64,000 bases of DNA from Kappaphycus alvarezii. Lineage: Eukaryota > Rhodophyta > Florideophyceae > Gigartinales > Solieriaceae. Numbering within the stretch: the stretch's first letter is position 1; each line of letters begins with the position of its first letter. Location: contig NADL03000861.1 of assembly GCA_002205965.3 (NCBI GenBank), positions 30,011 to 94,010 on the forward strand, given 5' to 3'. The notes under the pieces are model-generated. The model made no database searches. It was not told the origin of the DNA and worked only from the letters and a program-made list of their open reading frames with translations. Positions 56,948-64,000 of this stretch are shown here, piece by piece. A program made the position numbers and the translations under genes.

Positions 56948-57475
56948 GTAGCATGACATAAAGAGCAGTGGTTTACAATCTTTATTGTAAGAATCATTTC
57001 GTAACAAAAAATCACAAAATTTGAAGCAATATTCCCGTAGAGCCTATACTACTGCGTAGGGTTGGGACATGGATGCCTGTTTATGCTAGCGATACGTATG
57101 AGAGATAAACACGAACACGTTTTGCTGTGAGATGGGTCTGTGCTCGTTGCTTCGGGAAGTGGAAAGAGGAACAGTAAATCGGTACCATGGTAGCCTGCTC
57201 AGGATGGCACCTTTGGTATTTACTCGGCACTTATTTCTATGGATATCTCAAGATTAGGGATTTTGTTTGCAATTGGGAAATATTTTACGGAGGCCTAGGT
57301 GTGTTTTAGCTGAAGGTTGGTTCGCGGCTCTTCGACCTGTGTTCGAGAAGTGGAGCACGCCTTGGCCTTGATGCTTAAATTAAGGCCCGCGGTGTACTTG
57401 AAAACTTATGAGGACTGTTAGAGGAGAAGAAGAGGAGAAGAAAACGATGGAAAAGAAGAAGAAAACCTGTTAAAG
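56948..57475. other. no gene seen downstream of H1
   Basis: Non-coding stretch following the helicase stop. It ends in a purine-rich AGAAGAAGAGGAGAAG tract that also precedes the cis-motif at 51,290. Confidence 0.45.
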
Positions 57476-57650
57476 TCTAGCTCGCATCGGGAGCTAGACA
57501 CGACTGACACATTTCAGCCGCCCACGCAGGAGTTAGACACGACTGACACGTGTAGGCCACCAGCTGGGAGACACAGCACTGACGACATGTTCTCGAAGGC
57601 GGAGGATGCCAATTTTATATTCTTATCAGCAATTTTATATTCTTATCAGC
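57476..57650 (+). promoter_or_regulatory. orphan copy of the H1 upstream motif, with internal repeats
   Basis: GGGAGCTAGACACGACTGAC at 57,489 is followed by a second GGAGTTAGACACGACTGACA at 57,529. Then comes GGCGGAGGATGCCAAT and a perfect 20-bp tandem duplication AATTTTATATTCTTATCAGC at 57,611-57,650. It resembles the tract upstream of H1 (51,230-51,440), but no helicase start follows; copy C lies next instead. Confidence 0.5.
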
Positions 57651-58084
57651 AAACAGGTTTTTAGGACTGGGAGATATTGGGTTTAGCTGCCTATTTTGCA
57701 CATAGATCTGTGCTAAACCCATTCAACTTGGCTGTTGCTCACTCCACATATCCTCATTCTTTAACAATGTTCCCGTACCTCACACTTTACTTAAATGATC
57801 TTCCTGAGTTTGGTTTGCATCTCTTACTCCCTTGCCTCGGTTCTGTTAATGCGGGGAATAAATATGTCCAAGTTTAAATCCTAGGACTGCAAATAAATCA
57901 TCATGCACTTTTTTGCATTCTGAAACCCTCAAATCTGAAATTCAATGATTTGGTTACGAAGTAGAAGAAAAAGGTTCTACTAAGTAATTGACTGCCTCTA
58001 TGGAGACATCCATGTACCGATGGATCTTTATTACAATAATAGTTAACGAGGGAAGCTATCTGTATATTGAAGCTACGGCAAAAG

Positions 58085-59345
58085 GTAATCACCGGGGCCT
58101 GCATTAATTCTTGAAGTAATCCTTGGTATCACACCCAATTTCAGAAGATATTTTTTTAAAAGGGCATAGTTCTGAGCAGACTTTCGTTGAATAGCCGCGA
58201 GATCATTCTTTGCATATGAAAAGGACGCACTGATCTTCAAGTTTTCATCCGCTCTTTCGAAAAAAGTTCCACTCCACTATTCTGGAGAACGATAAGGGTA
58301 GAACGGTAGCTCTTCAGCCTTATACGGCAGAAGATTGATATAGACATACGAATCACGCAAGTAGCAGCATTAATTACTGGAACCAGCGAATCCAGATGCC
58401 TCGCGCTTGCTGGAGTGCACAAAGTTCTCATTGATGACAATCCATGACTGATTTTGGTTTCCTAGTAGCTCATTTTCTCCTTTCGTTAGAAAAGCTGTAA
58501 ATTCGCTTTTCTCTTTGTCAATTAGATGTAGAACGTAGCTTTGTGGGTTATACTCCACTGGGTTACCCTTTTCGCACACTGGGAAACCCACGTATAAGAG
58601 AGTAAACCCGGAAACACCCGGGAACACTCTGACGTAATCTATGGTTGGCACTGTTTCCTGTTCTAGTATTTGCGGTAACCAAGTTTGCAATACACGGGAT
58701 TTGGATAGAGGCCACCACCCTAAAAATAAGTTACTAAGGCTTCTGTCAGAGGATTCTGTATCGGCGGGCACACTGACCCTTTTCAGCTTTTTCTTCCTGT
58801 TATAATGTCCATATATCTGGAAGTTGTATTGTATAATGTTACAATAAAAACACCAATCCACTTTTTACCTAGCAATCTCAACGACATATTCTTCTGAATG
58901 CTTGAAGTTGTAGGTTTCTTCATTTTAAACAAACCTTCTTCGTAAACTGGAACGTAAGCCAGAATCCCTTTCCTTTCCCGCTCTCCTCAATAGATTTGTT
59001 GATTTTGTCATGAGTAATTACCAGTTCATACACCTCACCACTTGTAGAATGGATCTAAAAGTGTAATTAACCTTAGTCCTTTCACAGGTTCCATGCTTAA
59101 GTTTTCCAATTCATTGCTTGAAAAAATGAAAAGAGCCATTCTCTGGAGAATGACTTTACTGAATATGTTGTGCACATAGCGCCTCCACCGGAAAAGGATG
59201 ATCTCCAACTGATTCCCCTCATTTGATGGATTTTCATAGCAGAAAAATGGCAGCAGCGTTCTTAGTACCCTCAATTCTAGCTTCGACAATCATTTGAAAA
59301 CAATGGAGATACCCTTAAGATAAACGCGAGTTCTGAGATTAAAAC
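58085..59345 (-). pseudogene. unknown repeated gene family, copy C (best preserved)
   Basis: The longest open frame is 58,370-58,861 (163 residues), reading SLSNLFLGWWPLSKSRVLQT, SGFTLLYVGFPVCEKGNPV, YNPQSYVLHL and SWIVINENFV. Upstream, 59,035-59,289 carries YENPSNEGNQLEIILFRWRR and FSKVILQRMALFIF. Downstream, a C-terminal stretch continues to ~58,085 (FSYAKNDLAAIQRKSAQNYA, then LLKKYLLKLGVIPR). Frames change several times. The product would be ~400 residues, soluble-looking, with many aromatic residues. It stands divergently beside H2, as copy A stands beside H1. Confidence 0.6.
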
Positions 59346-59538
59346 GAAAATGGCAAAAGAAGTTTCGCGTTTTGTTATATGGGAGTAGAAGGTGATGTTA
59401 TTTCGAAGTCTTCGGTGTTGGAATAAATTTGACTACTGGCAGATACCAGGGTGACTTTTACACGCACTGGCTATATACTGTTACAGTTAAGTAACACAGC
59501 AAAAGTCGATACCTAAAAAAATCAATTGATGTACGGTA

Positions 59539-59784
59539 TTGACACAACGACGGCAAAATGAGTTCATTTCTTGCCCTCAACTTACGAAAACGGTACGTAT
59601 TCAGGAATCTGTACGAACCAAACGTCATACGCTCCAGTCCGGGAAGCTTCAACTATTCCCAGGGAGTTTGCCACGACCGACACTTTTTCGGGGCTCATGT
59701 AAATTTTACTGCGCAGTAGACGCAGTATGTGCTATAGTTTATCGAGGCAAGAGGCTGAAACAAACGCCGTTAAATAATTCTTAA
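59539..59784 (+). pseudogene. short conserved plus-strand tract between copy C and H2
   Basis: Counterpart of 50,553-50,786 (see there). A shared translated pattern includes NGTYSGICTNQTSYAPVREA and TTDTFSGLM. Same position relative to the minus-strand gene in both modules. Function unknown. Confidence 0.35.
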
Positions 59785-60638
59785 CTAAGTGAACCTGGTA
59801 CGCTTGGGAGACATATTTTCAAGTTATATTCTCGGGAATTCCGGACAGCCTTGTACTCCGCGCTATACTATATGGCTACGGGGGGTCGGGAATGGGTCAG
59901 AAGCGATGGAGTGAAAGAAAAAGTGTGAAAATATGAAGATGAAGGCCCATCGGATTTAAATTCCTACCCAGGAGCCAAACAAGAATGACTTTTGTTTGTA
60001 GTCCAGCCGGGAGCTTAGTACCACACATGTCACGTTCCACGAATAACTACAGTGGGCTAAACGACAACCTATATCTTTAATAATTCGTACGATCACCTAG
60101 ATCATTAGATACGGTAAGACACGTGTCTAATTCCCGATCGGGATTTAGACACGTGTACAATCTGAACATGGTCTAGAGTTCCATTATGTGCCAGTCCCGT
60201 GCAGCACCAATTTTCGGATATTTGTCACGACACACCTATTTACACACCTGCCCCAGTTGAAAACTTGCTATCATTTTGGCACAAATCTGTTCCTGAGGAA
60301 ATTATAAATTTCTCGCCTGGCCCTTAAGAGACCGCCTTTTTCACACAGATAGCCGTACCCGACGACTGAATCTCTGCAGCTTCGCGGACTAAAATCCATT
60401 TATCACTCGGGCCTAATCTCAATATTCTACCTCTGTATCCCCTTAACTCTTGCAAATTATCAACCATTTGCCCTGATTTTTCCGGTTTTCTCTGTTCTTC
60501 TGAGCCATCCTACCAATCTCGAAGTTTTATATAAGCGCTCACCTTTCCATCTTTGTAAGTGGAACAACAGTCAACGCATCGAATTCTATTCGGTTTATTT
60601 GGAACTCTCTCTACGTATATAGGACTCTACAAACTATC
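59785..60638. other. upstream region of helicase H2
   Basis: Contains CAGCCGGGAGCTTAGTACCA at ~60,003, the long palindrome at 60,119-60,156, a pyrimidine-rich tract, and a TATA-like TTTATATAAG at ~60,526 about 110 bp before the H2 start. Confidence 0.5.
60119..60156. promoter_or_regulatory. 38-bp palindrome with two CACGTG cores
   Basis: ACACGTGTCTAATTCCCGA then TCGGGATTTAGACACGTGT: 18 of 19 base pairs match across the centre CGATCG. Each arm carries GACACGTGTC-like sequence with an E-box core CACGTG. It sits ~480 bp upstream of H2 and resembles the GACACG part of the motif at 51,317 and 57,489. It could bind a dimeric regulator or be an element end. Confidence 0.8.
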
Positions 60639-63600
60639 ATGTTCTGCTTTTATACAGACTCGAAGGGACAGTCGCGACCCTGTTTCGTTGTATGGTACAA
60701 GGACCCAATCCACCTCCAGGGGAGAGGCGTCCCCCCTCAGTTCGTGCTCTAGACGAAACTTCGAAGTTTAGGGCATGAGGTACAGGCTCTGAAGATGATG
60801 CTAGTTTCTCGGGAGGTAAACAGATACAAGGTACACTTCGGTATCCTTCAGCACGAAGCAAGAAAATTCTTTTTTGACAAGAAAAATGGAAGAGGTATTG
60901 CTTAACCTTCTCGGAATCATTCGTCCCGCACAACAAGACCCTCATATCCCTCGATGAACAGATGCGAACTAAAGTGCCCATCTATCGAGTGCCCCTGTTG
61001 TCCTCCACCGACATTCAATTCGAAGCAATTGGTGGAGTAATAATTGAGCGATGCATGGCTTGTTGCTTTAGTTGTCTCGAGGGTGAAAGTTACTGTTTTC
61101 ATGATTTGGAACATTTTGAACAATGTTCCATTCATCCATAATTCCTTCACATTGGAGTTTGGAGAAAAACTTACACCGAGCAAGAGAGTCAAGTAATACC
61201 TCAACAAACTTCCTTATCTCCATTTATTCGGCCAAGCCCAAATCCGTCCAAGAGTTTCTCGACAAAGCCTCTGGGACTGGCGTAGATGATGAGAAGCTAG
61301 TGGAAATGCTTGAGACCTCTCTCCCATTATTCGAGAGATACTGCAAAGTTCATATTGGTCGAATTCGGAAGATAAATAAGAGCCCTTCCACCACGTAACT
61401 GTTCGGTTTGATGACTATGGAGATACAGAGAAGAATGACAATGGATGGGGCGTGTCGACTTTGGGCGTGAAGATGAAACCTTACAGAAAATTGGTGTTCC
61501 TAAAGAATCGTAACGGGGTACTCTCTTTGGATATGCCCACTTGATAAATTACTGTTCATTGCAAGACATCTTCCGTTGGGCATGGAGACTGGGATTTACA
61601 GGCTGTATTGAAAACACTGAAGTCTTTATGATTCCTCACTCCATAAAAAATGAAGATCTCTTCGAGCAAAATAGGAGCAAGAATGTGCTGAAGGCTTCGA
61701 AATTAAGATCAAATCCCCGAATCCGGAACGTTTACAAGGGGTTAATGATGTCTTCGGTTGACAGAAAGTACAAAGCTTGTAAATAGCATTCCTAACTTCG
61801 ACGACATTTTTCATGATCTCATGAGGGATGAGGTTTCTGGAATGGCAGGAAAAAGGAAAACGGGATAGGAATCCCACACGGTGCGATGATGGGGTCAGCA
61901 AGTACGAAGCAGACCTTCAAAGAGGCCTGTACTTCTCTCGTGGCAACTGAGCAAGATAACTCGGATTTAGATAAATTGGCTCGCAACCTCCACCGATTCC
62001 GCGTTTCAACTTCTTGATGAGCGCAATATCACTGGGGGATTCGGACGTCCAAACAACGAACCCAGTGGAGGTATCCATTTCAAAACAACTCTGAGGCTGC
62101 AGAACGAGCCCAGGCAGGTCTCCTCTGAACCAGGTCCAAGAAGGAGTAATTCTCAATCCTAGATTAGCGGATACCCCACTATTAAATGCGGATAAGCCCA
62201 CAGCTCTCCCAGAAAATCAATCGTTGCGTCAAAATGAAGCCAATCTCAAGATGGAACTCACTCTCTTCCCCATTCTACACTATCTCGAGAGCTACGAAAT
62301 ATCAAAAAATTTCTCAGAGGGGCCGGAAAATCAATCGCTGCCTCAAAAACCAATGCTCAAAATGTAACTCGCTCCTTACCCTTTCTCCACTGTCTCCAAG
62401 CATGCTAATATCAAACATTTCTTAGGTACCGGAAAATCAATCGCTGCCTCAAAATGAAAATGCTCAAACTGGAACTCGCTCTCTTACCTACTCTCTACTA
62501 TTCCAAGAGCTATGCAATATAAACATATTTCTCAGCGGCCTCATCTTAGCTCAGCTCTAGAAAACCACCATCATCGAAAAATGGCACGGATGCTCAAGCA
62601 AAAACCCAATCCGCTCGGGAAATGGAGTCTCTTCCCATTCTAGCTCGAGAATGAAGAACACTGTCCGCGGCTGTCATGGAAAACCCGCCGCCATCTAAGA
62701 ATGATTTTGATTCTGGCTCAAATCAGAACCACGGTCAAGGTAATGAGGTCGATAAAAATGTAGAAGAAAATTCTGATGAGTCTGTATCGACGATACCCGA
62801 TGGCGATTTGAGCGTTACTGAAGTATCTGAAACACAGTTCGAACAATCTAGATTCTTTCACAAGGCAAGGATCCTGTAGAGGAAGCAGTTCACTCTCTGG
62901 AGAGCTTCTCAAGAAGCGCGATGAGCTGTATGCCAGCTCAAAACGAAGGATAATGAGGTCAGACGAAATTCCTGCTAGAGTGGAGGGCACAGATATGCTC
63001 AGCATCTATGAAGATGTTCCTTCCTCGGAGAATGGTGATGAATTACGGGAAAGCGCTCGCAACAGAGTTAGAGGTGTGGCTACGGGACAGGGTCGAACTA
63101 GCTAATCCAAGATTTAATGTTACCCCCGTGGCATTTAATTTCGTAGGTGGACTATCGCAGATATTGCATATTTATGGCAATATATCTGATCTATGTCGAG
63201 CTGTATGACATAAGCTCTCTAGAGAAGACTTGGGTCTTTGATACACAGAATGCGCCCATGGGAGTTTCTCCTAACTCCCTGAGCTCGGCAATGTTGAAAC
63301 ATTTTATACCGATCAAAATGGATGCAATACCCTCATCATTTAGAGGACTGGAAGACGTCAGTCTTCTGGTCTCACTGCGTCTTTACGATATGGTCTGCGT
63401 GGATTTCTTAGTTGCCACGGAGGTTATTAGCCGTAGAACTATAAGCGATATGGCTTCGGAATGTATTTTTCAACAAACGGTCACCCCATCAAGCCGTGTA
63501 TAAGGTGGAAGAGTTCTGCGAATCACAAATTTTGCTCATGGGATGGTCAAGAGGCTCGCCACAAGGACTACAGCAGCAAATAAAGGAGGATTTTTTCTGT

Positions 63601-64000
63601 GCGAAAAGTTGGATATATAGGATCCTCCATCAGAGCTTTCGAGGCAGCCGTACGAATGGAAAACTTGCCTTCTGAAGTAAGAGGTCTCTTAACGGGACAT
63701 GAAGTTATCAGAGACACGCGCAGGATTGGGGAACACGTTAAAAAGGCTGGAGAGCGTGGACGCTTTAAGTACAACGTAGCTCTGCTTCAGAGCTTGTGGT
63801 TTTGCGAGATGGACCCGCAATATTACATCTCAAGAATCTCGCCTTTCCAGACGAGCCATTATCCCTCGAGAACAATGAATTCGGTGCCTCAATACCAGCC
63901 AAGGTGCAGCGATTGCCGAAGTGTCTCAGTACTTTCCGTTTGAGGATGGAGTTCTATTTTTACCAGAACAACATGTGTCGTTGGACCAGCTGGGACTGTA
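60639..64000 (+). pseudogene. superfamily 1 (UPF1-like) helicase, copy H2, broken and cut by the window edge
   Basis: Starts at 60,639 (MFCFYTDSKGQSRPCFVVWY), in parallel with H1. The next matching block is FLDKASGTGVDDEKLVEMLE at ~61,260 (H1: FLDRASVPQVIEKETMYILE). Further matches are YDMVCVDFLVATEV at ~63,390 and ILLMGWS at ~63,530. From 63,599 it reads KVGYIGSSIRAFEAAVRMEN and SLWFCEMDPQYYISRI, against RPPDYISRM in H1. The last bases read CVVGPAGT, the start of Walker A. Compared with H1, it has no nested minus-strand gene but carries a triple ~110-bp tandem repeat (62,209-62,545) and an acidic serine-rich stretch (62,676-62,879). Frames change many times. Confidence 0.75.
62209..62545. 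repeat. tandem repeat, ~106-117 bp unit, three copies, inside H2
   Basis: Units begin at 62,209, 62,323 and 62,429 with CCGGAAAATCAATCGCTGCC (first unit slightly different). Each continues with TCAAAATG.....GGAACTCGCTCTCTT-like sequence and a CTC..GAGCTA end. No equivalent lies in H1. Confidence 0.85.

Overview
The window looks like nuclear DNA of a repeat-rich eukaryote. Evidence: LTR retrotransposons of both major families, early-branching LINEs, a PIF/Harbinger DNA transposon, a secreted multi-module cysteine-rich protein, and no operons or Shine-Dalgarno sites. The mix of element types (oomycete/red-alga-like Ty3/gypsy reverse transcriptase relic, copia primed from the middle of initiator tRNA-Met, LINEs with a restriction-like endonuclease) suggests a protist lineage such as a red alga or an oomycete. 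I cannot settle this from sequence alone. I saw no rRNA, tRNA or CRISPR.

Region by region. 1-4.3 kb: a decayed coding tract of unknown family. 4.3-7.1 kb: truncated Ty1/copia relic (minus) with one LTR. 7.9-11.4 kb: two copies of an undescribed ~1.3 kb dispersed repeat that carries, on the minus strand, a gene for a small acidic protein; a Ty3/gypsy reverse transcriptase relic lies between them. A third large copy lies at 40.4-41.8 kb and a partial one at 15.5-15.8 kb. 12.2-13.8 kb: a second, older copia relic. 14.5-19.2 and 25.1-27.4 kb: several LINE fragments with a restriction-like endonuclease; the longest is split by a young, apparently whole Ty3/gypsy element at 19,220-25,088 (TSD TGATG, LTRs differing by one base). 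30,361-35,915: a young but broken copia (TSD TTATG) inserted beside another LINE 3' end. 37.1-38.9 kb: the one recognisable host-type gene, a secreted GCC2/GCC3-like cysteine-rich protein with three frame changes. 42.6-44.6 kb: a decayed PIF/Harbinger transposon with both its Myb/SANT-like gene and its DDE transposase. 45.5-46.3 kb: relic of a chromodomain-bearing Ty3/gypsy element.

49-64 kb is the most unusual part. It contains two tandem modules, each made of a minus-strand gene of unknown family (copies A and C), a short plus-strand tract, a shared cis-motif or palindrome, and a plus-strand superfamily 1 (UPF1-like) helicase gene (H1 and H2, about 8.5 kb apart). A third minus-strand copy (B) is nested inside H1. 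All copies have interrupted reading frames; H2 runs off the window just as its Walker A motif begins. Neither the minus-strand family nor the N-terminal half of the helicase matches a family I know.

So most of the window is a layered graveyard of mobile elements. Function is plausible for the intact gypsy element, and possibly for relatives elsewhere of the acidic-protein, cysteine-rich and helicase families.
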